Part shown: positions 42,327 through 51,009 of the stretch, in pieces
Numbering within the stretch: the first letter of the stretch is position 1
Layout of the letters: every line of letters starts with the position of its first letter
Assembly (NCBI GenBank): GCA_947626495.1
Contig: CANQSJ010000015.1
Location: forward strand, 1 to 58,663
Direction of reading: 5' to 3'
DNA from: an uncultured Oscillospiraceae bacterium
GTDB lineage: Bacteria; Bacillota; Clostridia; Oscillospirales; Oscillospiraceae
Length of the DNA stretch: 58,663 nucleotides
Program-made: the position numbers and the translations under genes
The notes under the pieces: model-generated
Told to the model about the DNA's origin: nothing
The model's input: only the letters and a program-made list of their open reading frames with translations
The model's database searches: none

Positions 42327-43187
42327 CTACCCGATGAGGGCCAGCAGCTCCGACAGCGGCGCCGGGGACAGGGTGACGGCGTCGTCCCCCTCGATCCACC
42401 AGACCAGGCCGCCGTCGCCGTCATCGGCCAGGACATACGCCGTGCCGTCCAGGATCAGGGTGTACAGCGGCGCGTAATCCGCCGGCGTACCGGCCGCGGC
42501 CGTTCCCCCCTCCAGCAGGGCGGCGAGGCGCTCCCGGTCGGTCACCGCGCCCACGGCCTGGCCATCGGCGTCATAGACCGGATAGCCCAACGCCGTGGCG
42601 GCAGACTCCATGGGCGCTTCACCGCCGGCGTCCGCGCAGTCGGAAAGAGCCCCGTCCTCGTCGGACGCGAAGTCCTCCTTCGCCTCCGCCGACTCCTCGG
42701 CCACGGCGTCCATGGCCTCGGTGAGGCTGACCGTCTCAGGGGTGTCCGCCGACCGGGCGTTCTCGCTGCCTTCCGCATCCATGACATAAGACGCCGCCTG
42801 GGGCGCGGCCGTGTCCGCCGACGCGCCGGAGCCGGCGGACCCCATCTTCAGCCGGGGCAGCGCCACCCCCGCGATCACCACCGCCAGACACGCGGCGGCC
42901 GCCACCGGCAGCCACCGGCGCAGCCTCTTCACCGGCTGGACGGGCCGGGGCTCACCCCGCTCCGCCTCATAGGCCGCCACCCGGGCCATCACGCCCTCCG
43001 CCAGGGCGGCGGGGGGCTCCGCCAGATCCTCCCGGAGGACCTGAGCCGCGGCGGCCGCCGCCTCATACAGGCCCCGGCAGTCCGGGCACTGCTCCAGGTG
43101 CGCCCGCAGCTCCGCCTCCCGCTCCGGGGCGAGGTCCCCGTCCAGAAGGGCCCAGATCATCTGCTCGTAACGCTCACATCCGGCCAC
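42327..43187 (-). CDS. Anti-sigma factor with zinc-finger (ZAS) domain
   Basis: 286-residue membrane anti-sigma factor. The N-terminus has a C-x-H-x3-C-x2-C zinc motif (Cys4 ... HLEQCPDC, about 33-40) of the zf-HC2/ZAS type; one membrane helix follows at about 97-116 (WLPVAAAACLAVVIAGVALP); the outside part (about 120-286) is Ala/Glu-rich with a small domain ending SPAPLSELLALIG. GTG at 43187 is chosen since AAAGGAGGCGGGGACC precedes it. It overlaps the sigma gene by 14 bases, so both are made together. Confidence 0.85.
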   Translation of the reverse strand: MAGCERYEQMIWALLDGDLAPEREAELRAHLEQCPDCRGLYEAAAAAAQVLREDLAEPPAALAEGVMARVAAYEAERGEPRPVQPVKRLRRWLPVAAAACLAVVIAGVALPRLKMGSAGSGASADTAAPQAASYVMDAEGSENARSADTPETVSLTEAMDAVAEESAEAKEDFASDEDGALSDCADAGGEAPMESAATALGYPVYDADGQAVGAVTDRERLAALLEGGTAAAGTPADYAPLYTLILDGTAYVLADDGDGGLVWWIEGDDAVTLSPAPLSELLALIG

Positions 43188-43803
43188 GGTCCCCGCCTCC
43201 TTTCTCCTTCGTCCGGTCATTTGACGGCCCGGCGTCGAAAAAGTTCCCGCCGGACTGCAGATAAGCCGCCAGCTTTCGCCGGGCCCGGAAGATGCGGCTT
43301 TTCACGGTGCCGCTCTCCAGCCCGGTGATTTGGGCGATCTCGTCGTATGTAAGGCCGTTCAGATCCCGCAGCACCAGCGCCTGGCGGAAGGCAGGCTCCA
43401 GCGTCATCAGCCCCCGCCGCACCGCGGCGCGCAGCTCCGACCGTTCCAGGGCCTTCTGGGGGTCGCCGCTCTCGTCGGGCAGGGCCATCTCCCCGCCCTC
43501 GTCGTCCACGGTCAGGGACGACTCCGGCCGGCGTCCCGCCCGGCGGAGCATGTCCAGACACACGTTCCCGGTGACCCGGTACAGCCACACGGAGAACCGG
43601 CTGTCCCCCCGGAAGGCGTCCAGGGACCGGTACGCCCGGAAAAATGCCTCCTGGGAGGCGTCCAGGGCGTCCTGTTCGTTGCCCAGCATCCGCAGCGCCA
43701 GGTTGTAGACGCCCTTTTCATGGGCCTTCACCAGCGCCTCAAAGGCGTTGGCGTCCCCGGAGAGCACCCGCCCGATGGCGGCGGTCTCCTCCTCTCTCGT
43801 CAT
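43174..43803 (-). CDS. ECF-type RNA polymerase sigma factor
   Basis: 209-residue group 4 sigma factor. Region 2 (GDANAFEALVKAHEKGVYNLALRML ... DASQEAFFRAYRSL) and region 4 (LEPAFRQALVLRDLNGLTYDEIAQITGLESGTVKSRIFRARRKL) are both complete; the loop between is acidic. It resembles the SigW/RpoE type envelope-stress sigma factors. Co-encoded anti-sigma factor follows. Its start is 7 bases after the dus stop. Confidence 0.94.
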   Translation of the reverse strand: MTREEETAAIGRVLSGDANAFEALVKAHEKGVYNLALRMLGNEQDALDASQEAFFRAYRSLDAFRGDSRFSVWLYRVTGNVCLDMLRRAGRRPESSLTVDDEGGEMALPDESGDPQKALERSELRAAVRRGLMTLEPAFRQALVLRDLNGLTYDEIAQITGLESGTVKSRIFRARRKLAAYLQSGGNFFDAGPSNDRTKEKGGGDRGRM

Positions 43804-43810
43804 GCGGCCA

Positions 43811-44779
43811 TCACCTCAGCTCTCTCTTGGCCCGGGCGACCACCGCCCGGATGTCCTCTATATCCGACACCTTTACCATCTCCCGCTTGATGGGCCCCGA
43901 CCAGGGCACCCCCCGCAGATACCAGCACAGCTGCCGCCGGGCCTCCAGGGAGGCGATGTGGGGGTCCTTCCAGCGGCAGGCCAGCTCCATCTGCTCCAGC
44001 GCCGTATCCAGCCGCTCCGCCAGAGGCGGGTCCTCCGGCTCCGGCTGTCCCGCCAGGGCGGCGGCGATCCGCCGGAAGATCCAGGGGTCCCCGAAGGAGC
44101 CCCGGCCCACCATGCACAGATCCGCCCCGGTGCGCCGGAGGATGCGGACCGCGTCGTCGCCGGAGAACACGTCCCCGTTGGCGATCACCGGGATGGTCAC
44201 CGCCGCCTTCACGTCCCGGATGATGTCCCAGTCCGCCACGCCGGCGTACATCTGCACCCTCGTCCGGCCGTGGACGGCCACGGCGGCGGCCCCGGCCTGC
44301 TCACAGACCCGGGCAAACTCCACCGCGTTCACATTCCCGCCGTCCCAGCCCTTGCGGAACTTCACCGTGACGGGCCTGTCCACCGCGGCCACGCACGCCT
44401 CGATGATGCGTCCGGCCTTCTCCGGGTCCCGCATGAGGGCCGAGCCGTCCCCGCTCTTCACGATCTTGCCCACGGGACAGCCCATGTTGATGTCCAGAAT
44501 GTCCGCCCCGGAGATCTCCAGAGCCATAACCGCCGCCTCGGCCATCACGGAGGGATCCGAGCCGAAGATCTGGGCCGCCATGGGTCCGGCCCCCGGCGGG
44601 CAGAGCAGCAGTTCCTTCGTCTTGGGGTCGTTGTACACCAGGCCCCGGCTGGAGACCATCTCCGTACAGGTCAGCGCCGCGCCCAGCCGGCGGCAGATAT
44701 GCCGGAAGGCGGCGTCCGTCACCCCCGCCATGGGGGCCAGCGCCGCGCCGGCCGGTATGTCCACCTGTCCGATCCGCAT
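43811..44779 (-). CDS. dusB: tRNA-dihydrouridine synthase (DusB-like)
   Basis: FMN enzyme reducing uridine to dihydrouridine in tRNA. 322 residues; LAPMAGVTDAAFRHICRRLGA start, catalytic Cys in ILDINMGCPVGKIVKSGDGSAL, and GRTRVQMYAGVADWDII with VIANGDVFSGDDA, then MVGRGSFGDPWIF. ATG at 44779 follows GGGAGGG. It leads a dus-sigma-anti-sigma unit, with its promoter divergent from the B12 operon. Confidence 0.93.
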   Translation of the reverse strand: MRIGQVDIPAGAALAPMAGVTDAAFRHICRRLGAALTCTEMVSSRGLVYNDPKTKELLLCPPGAGPMAAQIFGSDPSVMAEAAVMALEISGADILDINMGCPVGKIVKSGDGSALMRDPEKAGRIIEACVAAVDRPVTVKFRKGWDGGNVNAVEFARVCEQAGAAAVAVHGRTRVQMYAGVADWDIIRDVKAAVTIPVIANGDVFSGDDAVRILRRTGADLCMVGRGSFGDPWIFRRIAAALAGQPEPEDPPLAERLDTALEQMELACRWKDPHIASLEARRQLCWYLRGVPWSGPIKREMVKVSDIEDIRAVVARAKRELR

Positions 44780-44819
44780 AGGTCCCTCCCTGTCCGGCAC
44801 TGCGCCGGACCCAGCCAAC

Positions 44820-44848
44820 AGTATAACCGCAAAAAGCCCGTTTGGCAA
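44820..44848 (-). promoter_or_regulatory. Promoter of dusB-sigma unit
   Basis: On the minus strand TTGCCA (44848-44843), 17 bases, TATACT (44825-44820). It is a housekeeping-type promoter; no ECF-like sequence was recognised. Confidence 0.65.
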
Positions 44849-44855
44849 CGGCCTC

Positions 44856-44885
44856 TTGACAAGCGGGGCCCGCTCCCATTAGAAT
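44856..44885 (+). promoter_or_regulatory. Promoter of the cobalamin operon
   Basis: TTGACA (44856-44861), 18 bases, TAGAAT (44880-44885), directly before the riboswitch. Confidence 0.65.
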
Positions 44886-44899
44886 AATACTGCCGCTCC

Positions 44900-45118
44900 C
44901 GGCAGACGCGGGCGCGGCTGAGAAATCTCCGGGAAAACAGAACCTTCTACGGGCAGCCGTCTGTCAGGAAATGGAGGTGCGAGTCCTCCGCGGTCCCGCC
45001 GCCGTGATGGGCCTTCGGGTCCTAAGTCGGAATGCTGAGCTGTCCTGCGCAGATTCACGATGAATGGATTTGCGCATGCGCGCCTCGACGGGCAGGACAA
45101 GCAGTGCGCCCGCCGAAG
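44900..45118 (+). ncRNA. Cobalamin riboswitch (AdoCbl class)
   Basis: The core matches the cobalamin riboswitch: a GGAAA..GGAGGTGCGAGTCCTCC hairpin, then GCGGTCCCGCCGCCGTGA (the B12-box region near 44990-45007), TCCTAAGTCGGAATGC, and a closing stem of CGGGCGC (about 44909) with GCGCCCG (about 45108). A terminator follows and the next four genes import and adenosylate B12, which confirms the ligand. Confidence 0.9.
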
Positions 45119-45134
45119 GTCGGGTTATGCGTAA

Positions 45135-45168
45135 AACACCCTTTCATCGAAAGGGTGTTCTGTTTTTC
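45135..45168 (+). terminator. Terminator of the riboswitch expression platform
   Basis: AACACCCTTTC, ATC loop, GAAAGGGTGTT, then CTGTTTTT. Placed 20 bases after the aptamer and 27 before the first gene, so B12 binding most likely ends transcription here. Confidence 0.85.
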
Positions 45169-45194
45169 CCCGGCATTTTATGGAGGAATATAGT

Positions 45195-46199
45195 ATGAGC
45201 AAGAAACTGATGACTCTGCTGCTGGCGCTGGCCATGCTTCTGTCGCTGGCCGCCTGCGGCGGGCAGCAGGCGGCCGCCCCCGAGGCGACGGAGGCCCCGG
45301 CCGCCGCGGAGGAGCCGGCGGCGGCAGATACCCCTGCCCCGGAGCCGGAGGAAGCCGTGCCGGCGACGATCACCGACCCCAGCGGGGCGGAGATCACTGT
45401 GCCGGAGGACATAAGCTCCATCGTGACGCTGGCCCCCTCCCTCACGGAGATGGTGGTGGCCCTGGGCTGCGGGGACGCCATCGCCGCATGCGACACCCAG
45501 AGCGCGGGACTGGACGGTCTGAACCCGGATGTGCCGGTGTTCGACATGGTGAACCCGGACATGGAGAGCCTGGCGGCCCTGAAGCCGGATCTGCTGCTGG
45601 TGTCCAATATGTCCCTCTACGACCAGCAGGACCCCTATCAGCCCCTGATCGACATGGGCGTGTGCGTGGCCTGCGTCCCCAACGCGGAGAGCATCCAGGG
45701 CATCTACGACGACATCGCCTTCCTGGGGCAGCTGCTGGGCCGGACCGAAGAGGCGGACGGCCTGGCGGCGGACATGAGGGCCTCCATCGACGCCATTGCC
45801 GCCGTGGGCAGCGCCATCCCGGAGGAGGAGCGAAAGAGCGTCTATTTTGAGATCTCCGCCGCGCCCTATATGTACAGCTTCGGCAGCGGGGTCTATCTGG
45901 ACGAGATGATCTCCCTCATCGGCGCGGAGAACATCCTGGCGGACCAGACCGGGTGGCTGAGCGTGGAGGGAGAGACCGTGGTGGCCGCGGCCCCGGACGT
46001 GATCCTCACCAACGTCAACTACATCGACGATCCCGTGGGAGAGATCCTGGGCCGGGACGGCTGGGCCGGCGTGCCCGCTGTGGCGGACGGAGCGGTGTAT
46101 TACATCGACAACATGGCCTCCTCCCTGCCCAACCACAACATCGTCACCGCCCTGGAGCAGATGGCCCAGGCGGTGTACCCGACCTATTTCGCCCGGTGA
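45195..46199 (+). CDS. btuF: Cobalamin ABC transporter substrate-binding lipoprotein
   Basis: 334-residue lipoprotein of the BtuF/helical-backbone (Peripla_BP_2) family. Lipobox Cys at 21 in MSKKLMTLLLALAMLLSLAAC, then a Glu/Ala linker (27-55), then ATITDPSGAEITVPEDISSIVTLAPSLTEMVVALG, which opens the vitamin B12-type fold, and AAAPDVILTNVNY in the second lobe. ATG at 45195 is set by GGAGG. The riboswitch upstream identifies the substrate as a corrinoid; similarity alone would also allow iron-siderophore. Confidence 0.9.
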   Translation: MSKKLMTLLLALAMLLSLAACGGQQAAAPEATEAPAAAEEPAAADTPAPEPEEAVPATITDPSGAEITVPEDISSIVTLAPSLTEMVVALGCGDAIAACDTQSAGLDGLNPDVPVFDMVNPDMESLAALKPDLLLVSNMSLYDQQDPYQPLIDMGVCVACVPNAESIQGIYDDIAFLGQLLGRTEEADGLAADMRASIDAIAAVGSAIPEEERKSVYFEISAAPYMYSFGSGVYLDEMISLIGAENILADQTGWLSVEGETVVAAAPDVILTNVNYIDDPVGEILGRDGWAGVPAVADGAVYYIDNMASSLPNHNIVTALEQMAQAVYPTYFAR

Positions 46200-47224
46200 A
46201 GACCGGCACAAAAATGACGCTGCTGGCCCTGGCCGCCCTGTTGGCGCTTCTGGCGGGGACGGCCCTGGGCAGCGTGTCCATCCCCCCCGGGGACATTCTG
46301 GCCATCCTGTGTGCCCGGCTGTTTGGCGCCCCCCTGCCCCCGGACATCGGCCCCGGCTACCCGGCCATGGTCCTGGACATGCGTCTGCCCCGGGTGGCGC
46401 TGGCCTTTCTCACCGGGGCGGCCCTGGCCGCCTCGGGCACGGTGATGCAGTCGGTGCTGCAAAATCCCCTGGCCTCTCCCTTTGGGCTGGGGGTATCCGC
46501 CGGAGCGGGCCTGGGCGCGGCCATCGTGATCGTCACGGGCCTGGCCGCCGGAGCCATGGGAAACGTGATCCTGCCCGCCGTGAGTCTTGTCTTCGGACTG
46601 GGGACCACGGCGCTGGTGCTGTGGATCTCCGGGCGCATCGGCCGCGGAAACGGCGGGGTGACCATCGTGCTCATCGGCATGGTGGCGAGCCTGTTCTTCA
46701 ACGCGGTGATGGATCTGCTGGCCACCCTGTCCCCCTCTTACGCCCAGCGGATCAACCTCTGGCAGCTGGGCAGCTTCTCCATGCGGGAGTGGAGCGCGGT
46801 ATGGGTGCTGCTGCCGGTGACGGCGGCGGGGCTGATCTTCTTCTGCTGCCAGGCCCGGGCGCTGGACGTGATGACCTTCGGCCAGGAGCAGGCGCTGGCC
46901 ATGGGCGTGGACCTGCCCCGGGTCCGGGCCTGGCTCATCGGGGCCGTGGCGCTGCTGACGGGCACGTCGGTGGCCTTTGTGGGCATCATCGGGTTCATCG
47001 ACCTGATCGCCCCCCACGTGGCCCGGCGGTTCTTCGGCGCCGCCCACCGGCGGGTTCTGCCCGCCAGCGCTCTCATCGGCGGCACGTTCATGGTGCTGTG
47101 CGACCTGGCGGCCCGGACGCTGACCCCGCCCCGGGAGATCCCCATCGGCTCCATCACCGCGCTGCTGGGCGCGCCCTTTTTCCTGTATGTCTACTTCGCC
47201 GGACGGAGGAGGGAGCGGCTGTGA
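46196..47224 (+). CDS. btuC: Cobalamin ABC transporter permease (FecCD family)
   Basis: 342-residue permease with about ten helices. LRLPRVALAFLTGAALAASGTVMQSVLQNPLASPFGLGVSAGAGLGAA is the FecCD signature, and the coupling region GFIDLIAPHVARRFFGAAHRRVLPASAL binds the ATPase. GTG at 46196 overlaps the btuF stop; ATG at 46214 is possible. Ends overlapping btuD. Confidence 0.93.
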   Translation: MKTGTKMTLLALAALLALLAGTALGSVSIPPGDILAILCARLFGAPLPPDIGPGYPAMVLDMRLPRVALAFLTGAALAASGTVMQSVLQNPLASPFGLGVSAGAGLGAAIVIVTGLAAGAMGNVILPAVSLVFGLGTTALVLWISGRIGRGNGGVTIVLIGMVASLFFNAVMDLLATLSPSYAQRINLWQLGSFSMREWSAVWVLLPVTAAGLIFFCCQARALDVMTFGQEQALAMGVDLPRVRAWLIGAVALLTGTSVAFVGIIGFIDLIAPHVARRFFGAAHRRVLPASALIGGTFMVLCDLAARTLTPPREIPIGSITALLGAPFFLYVYFAGRRRERL

Positions 47225-47979
47225 TGCTCGAAGTCAAAGACCTGTGCTGCGGCTACGGCGGGCGCGACGTGGTGCGCGGCGTCTCCTTCGGACTGGCCCA
47301 GGGAGAAAAGCTGTGCGTCCTCGGCCCCAACGGCAGCGGCAAGACCACGCTGCTGCGGGCCGTGGCGGGACTGCTGCCCCGGCGGGGGCAGGTGCTGCTG
47401 GACGGGACGGACGCCGCCGCCCTGCCCCGGCGGGAGCTGGCCCGGCGGGTGGCACTGATGAGCCAGCTGTCGCCGGTGTACTTCTCCTACACCGTCTATG
47501 AGACGGTGATGCTGGGCCGGTATCCCCACCGGAAGGGCGGGCTGCTGGACCGGGACAGCGAGGCGGACCGGGCCGCCGTACGGGAGAGTCTGGAGCGGGT
47601 GGGCCTGTGGGCGCACCGGGACCGGCCGGTGACGGAGCTGTCCGGCGGACAGCTCCAGCGGGTGTTCCTGGCCCGGGCCTTCGCCCAGGACCCGGCGGTG
47701 ATATTGCTGGACGAGCCCACCAACCATCTGGACCTGAAATACCAGCTGGAGCTGACGGAGAGCCTGCGCGCCTGGACGGCCCGGCCCGGCCGCTGCGCCG
47801 TGGGGGTGTTTCACGACATCTCCCTGGCCCTGGCCTTCGCCGACCGCGTGCTGCTGCTGCAGGACGGCCTGGTCCGGTATCTGGGCCCGGCGGACGCCCT
47901 GGACCGGCAGACGCTGACCCAGGTTTACGACGTGGACGTGGCCGGATATATGCGGGCCACCTTAAAACGATGGGAGTGA
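47224..47979 (+). CDS. btuD: Cobalamin ABC transporter ATPase
   Basis: 251-residue ATPase of the FepC/BtuD type: Walker A GPNGSGKT (34-41), Q-loop in VALMSQLSP, signature LSGGQLQR, Walker B VILLDEPTNHLD, and H-loop GVFHDISLA. ATG at 47224 overlaps the permease stop (TGATG). Confidence 0.94.
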   Translation: MLEVKDLCCGYGGRDVVRGVSFGLAQGEKLCVLGPNGSGKTTLLRAVAGLLPRRGQVLLDGTDAAALPRRELARRVALMSQLSPVYFSYTVYETVMLGRYPHRKGGLLDRDSEADRAAVRESLERVGLWAHRDRPVTELSGGQLQRVFLARAFAQDPAVILLDEPTNHLDLKYQLELTESLRAWTARPGRCAVGVFHDISLALAFADRVLLLQDGLVRYLGPADALDRQTLTQVYDVDVAGYMRATLKRWE

Positions 47980-47984
47980 CAGAC

Positions 47985-48506
47985 ATGGAACTTTACCGGA
48001 GCCCCTATGAGGCATACCCCTTTTTGTGCGACGCGAGCGACGATCTGCGGTGCGATTTTGAACTTCTCACCGACGATATGGCCAGCCTCACCGGGCTGCT
48101 GCGCGCCCAGGTGACGGACCGTGCCCTAGGGGAGGAGCTGCTGTGGATCTGCGAGCTCATCTATCACATCAACCCCACCCTGCGCACCTTCTTCTCCGTG
48201 ACGGACGCCGAACTTGCCCGGCTGCGGGAGGCGGTGGAGCGGCTGACGGCGGAGTGCGCCGGCCGGTGCGCCCTGTTTGTTCTCACCCAGGGCTGCCCCG
48301 CGGCCTGCACCGCCCATGTCCTCCGGGTCCGGGCCAAGGAGCTGGTGCGGCTCATCTACCGCCACGTCCGCCAGGGCCACGAGGTACCGCCCGGTCTCAT
48401 CGACGGGGCCAATCTGCTCAGCGGATACTTCTTCCAGCTGGCGCTAAAGCTGAACATGCTGGCCGGGGTGGACGAGATCCCCTACCAAAGCCGCAACTAC
48501 CGCTGA
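47985..48506 (+). CDS. ATP:cob(I)alamin adenosyltransferase-like protein
   Basis: 173-residue helical protein matching the cobalamin adenosyltransferase fold (PduO/EutT-like). FELLTDDMASLTGLLRAQV opens; FVLTQGCPAACTAHVLRVRAKELVRLIYRH aligns with the PduO stretch around FxLPGG...H.AR...R, and ANLLSGYFFQLALKLNMLAGVDEIPY with its LNxLSDxLFxxAR end. It would turn imported corrinoid into adenosylcobalamin. It starts 5 bases after btuD, under the same riboswitch, which supports the call. Confidence 0.75.
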   Translation: MELYRSPYEAYPFLCDASDDLRCDFELLTDDMASLTGLLRAQVTDRALGEELLWICELIYHINPTLRTFFSVTDAELARLREAVERLTAECAGRCALFVLTQGCPAACTAHVLRVRAKELVRLIYRHVRQGHEVPPGLIDGANLLSGYFFQLALKLNMLAGVDEIPYQSRNYR

Positions 48507-48519
48507 ACGGAAAACTACG

Positions 48520-48550
48520 GGACCGCCGCGCTGCGCCAGCGCGGCGGTCC
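48520..48550 (+). terminator. Hairpin ending the cobalamin operon
   Basis: Fourteen-base stem GGACCGCCGCGCTG and complement with a 3-base loop; the tail TGCCTTGTCC is only partly T-rich. Confidence 0.6.
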
Positions 48551-48594
48551 TGCCTTGTCCTGGAAAAGATTTCGCCCGGGCCGGAAGCGGGCCC

Positions 48595-48623
48595 TTGCTT
48601 TTTCTCCCCGGGCAGGGTATGAT
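48595..48623 (+). promoter_or_regulatory. Promoter of the fba-pfp-tpi operon
   Basis: TTGCTT (48595-48600), 17 bases, TATGAT (48618-48623), with AAAAAGGAGG before the fba ATG. Confidence 0.6.
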
Positions 48624-48685
48624 AGGTTTGTGAAAAATGGACAATGCGCCAACGGCGCGACAGGATAAAAAAGGAGGATATCACC

Positions 48686-49843
48686 ATGCCCCTCGTACCC
48701 ATGAAAGCCATATTGGACGCCACAGAGAAGTACAACTACGCCCAGGGCGCGTTCAACGTCAATGCCGTCTGCCAGTCCAAGGCGGTGATCGAGGTCCACG
48801 AGATGTTCCGCTCCGCCGCCATATTGCAGGGGGCGGACCTGGCCAACGCCTTCATGGGCGGCCGGACGGATTTCGCCAACGGCACCCTGGAGGACAAGAA
48901 AAAGGGCGCGGTGAACATCGCCAACGCCGTGAAAAAATACGCCGTGGACAGCCCCATCCCCGTGGCCCTGCACCTGGACCACGGCAAGAGCTTCGAGGCC
49001 TGCGAGGCGGCCATCGCCGGGGGCTACACCTCCGTGATGATCGACGGCTCGGCCCTGCCCTTCGACGAGAACGTGGAGCTGACCCGGGAGGTGGTGAAGT
49101 ACGCCCATGAGCGGGGCGTCACCGTGGAGGGCGAGCTGGGGGTCCTGGCGGGCGTGGAGGACCACGTGTTCGCCGCCACCAGCACCTACACCAACCCCCT
49201 GGACGCGGTGGAGTTCTTCCGCAAGACCGGGGTGGACGCCCTGGCCATCAGCTACGGCACCAAGCACGGCGCCAACAAGGGCAAGGACACGGTCATCCGC
49301 AAGGAGATCGCCATCGCCACCAAGGAGTGCATGATGCACGCCGGCATCGAGGGCACCCTGGTCAGCCACGGCTCCTCCACCGTGCCCCAGTACATCGTCG
49401 CGGAGATCAACGCCCTGGGAGGCGACATCCATGACGCCTACGGCATCAAAAAGGAGCAGCTGAAGGAGGTCTCCAAGCTGGGCATCCGCAAGATCAACGT
49501 GGACACGGACATCCGCCTGGCGGTGACGCGGAATCTCCGGGAGCTGTTCCGGGACGAGCCCAAGCTGCGCCAGAGCGCCTCCATCGGCCCCATCTGGGAG
49601 CTGCTGCAGGCCAATCCCGCCGCCTTCGATCCCCGGGTGTTCTTCCCGCCCATCATGGACACGGTGATGTACGGCGTCGTCCCCGACGAGGACGTGGGGC
49701 GCATCGTGGACTGCATCGAGCGGGGCGTGAAGGAAGTGGTGGGCACCCTCATCGTGGAGTTCGACTCCGTGGGCAAGGCCCCGCTGATAGCGCCCGTCAG
49801 TCTGGACGAGATGGCGGAATACTACCGCCAGAAGGGGATCTGA
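48686..49843 (+). CDS. fba: Class II fructose-bisphosphate aldolase
   Basis: Zn-dependent aldolase of glycolysis, 385 residues. YNYAQGAFNVNAVCQSKAVIE opens the barrel; ALHLDHGKSFEACEAAI holds the catalytic Asp and a Zn His; SVMIDGSALPFDENVELT, GVDALAISYGTKHGANKG and LVSHGSSTVP bind Zn and phosphate. It is longer than the common 285-310-residue form, with a family insert and C-terminal extension. ATG at 48686 is set by AAAAAGGAGGATATCACC. Confidence 0.93.
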   Translation: MPLVPMKAILDATEKYNYAQGAFNVNAVCQSKAVIEVHEMFRSAAILQGADLANAFMGGRTDFANGTLEDKKKGAVNIANAVKKYAVDSPIPVALHLDHGKSFEACEAAIAGGYTSVMIDGSALPFDENVELTREVVKYAHERGVTVEGELGVLAGVEDHVFAATSTYTNPLDAVEFFRKTGVDALAISYGTKHGANKGKDTVIRKEIAIATKECMMHAGIEGTLVSHGSSTVPQYIVAEINALGGDIHDAYGIKKEQLKEVSKLGIRKINVDTDIRLAVTRNLRELFRDEPKLRQSASIGPIWELLQANPAAFDPRVFFPPIMDTVMYGVVPDEDVGRIVDCIERGVKEVVGTLIVEFDSVGKAPLIAPVSLDEMAEYYRQKGI

Positions 49844-49844
49844 T

Positions 49845-51005
49845 ATGGCCATGAACATCCTGGTGGCCCACGGGGGCGGCCCCACCGCCGTCATCAACTG
49901 CTCCCTGCAGGGGGTGGTGGAGGCGGCCCGGTCCAGCGGCAAGGTGGGCCGGATCTACGCCGCCCGGTTCGGGGCGGAGGGCATTCTGGCGGGGGATCTC
50001 ATCGACCTGACGGACGTGCCGGCGGAGACCATCTCCCGGCTGGGGCGCACCCCCGCCTCCGCCATCGGCTCCTGCCGGCGCAAGCTCACCGACGCCGATT
50101 ACCCCACCGTGCTGGAGACTCTGAAGAAATTTGACATCGGCGCGTTTTTCTACAACGGCGGCAATGACTCCATGGACACCTGCCACAAGGTCAATGAGCT
50201 GGCCAAGCGGGAGGGACTGGACCTGCGGGTCATGGGCATCCCCAAGACCATGGACAACGACCTGGTGCTGACGGACCACTGCCCCGGCTTCTGCTCCGCC
50301 GCCCGGTACGCGGCCCTCAGCGCCGCGGAGCTGGCCCTGGACGCCTCCGCTCTGCCCATCCACGTGGTGGTGCTGGAGCTCATGGGCCGGGACGCCGGCT
50401 GGGTCACGGCGGCCAGCTACATGGCGGCCCGGCTGACGCGATGCCAGGTGCTCACCTATCTGCCCGAGGTCCCGGTGGACGAGGACCGGATGATGGCGGA
50501 CATCGAATCCGCCTGGGCCAAGGGTCAGGGCCTGCTGGTGACGGTGAGCGAGGGCATCCGGGACCTGGACGGCCGGCCCCTGGCGGACACGGGCATCGTG
50601 GACGGCTTCGGCCACACCATCCCCGGCGGCACCGCCCAGCACGTGTCCGATCTCATCATGCAAAAACTTGGCGTCAAGTCCCGGGCGGAGAAGCCGGGTC
50701 TGCTGGGCCGGACGGCCATCCCTTACGTGTCGCCGGTGGACCGGCAGGAGGCCTACGCCGCCGGGCGGTACGCGGTGAACGCGGCATTGCGGGGGGAGAG
50801 CGGATACATGGTGTCCATCCAGGCCCGGCGGGAGCCGGATTATCAGAGCTCCATGGAGCTGGTCCCCCTGGCGGAGGTGGCCAACGCGGTGAAGACGTTC
50901 CCCCCGGCGTGGATCGACGGCGGGAACCGGATCGGAGAGGGCTTTTTCGGCTACGCCCTGCCCCTCATGGGGGGCGACTGGCCGGAATACGCGTTTTTGA
51001 GGTGA
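49845..51005 (+). CDS. pfp: Phosphofructokinase, PPi-dependent type
   Basis: Phosphorylates fructose-6-phosphate. 386 residues. GGNDSMDT (105-112) and PKTMDND (133-139) are the diagnostic sites: the Asp in the first and the Lys in PKT are those of the pyrophosphate-using enzymes, where ATP-PFK has GGDGS and PGT. MGRDAGWVTAAS also fits. I infer PPi as donor. It starts right after fba, with an AAGGGG site. Confidence 0.88.
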   Translation: MAMNILVAHGGGPTAVINCSLQGVVEAARSSGKVGRIYAARFGAEGILAGDLIDLTDVPAETISRLGRTPASAIGSCRRKLTDADYPTVLETLKKFDIGAFFYNGGNDSMDTCHKVNELAKREGLDLRVMGIPKTMDNDLVLTDHCPGFCSAARYAALSAAELALDASALPIHVVVLELMGRDAGWVTAASYMAARLTRCQVLTYLPEVPVDEDRMMADIESAWAKGQGLLVTVSEGIRDLDGRPLADTGIVDGFGHTIPGGTAQHVSDLIMQKLGVKSRAEKPGLLGRTAIPYVSPVDRQEAYAAGRYAVNAALRGESGYMVSIQARREPDYQSSMELVPLAEVANAVKTFPPAWIDGGNRIGEGFFGYALPLMGGDWPEYAFLR

Positions 51006-51009
51006 GAAA

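Noticed and set aside
42145-42399. 84-codon minus-strand frame in the gap before the anti-sigma gene
   Set aside because: It runs through a strong terminator into the coding region and has no ribosome site.
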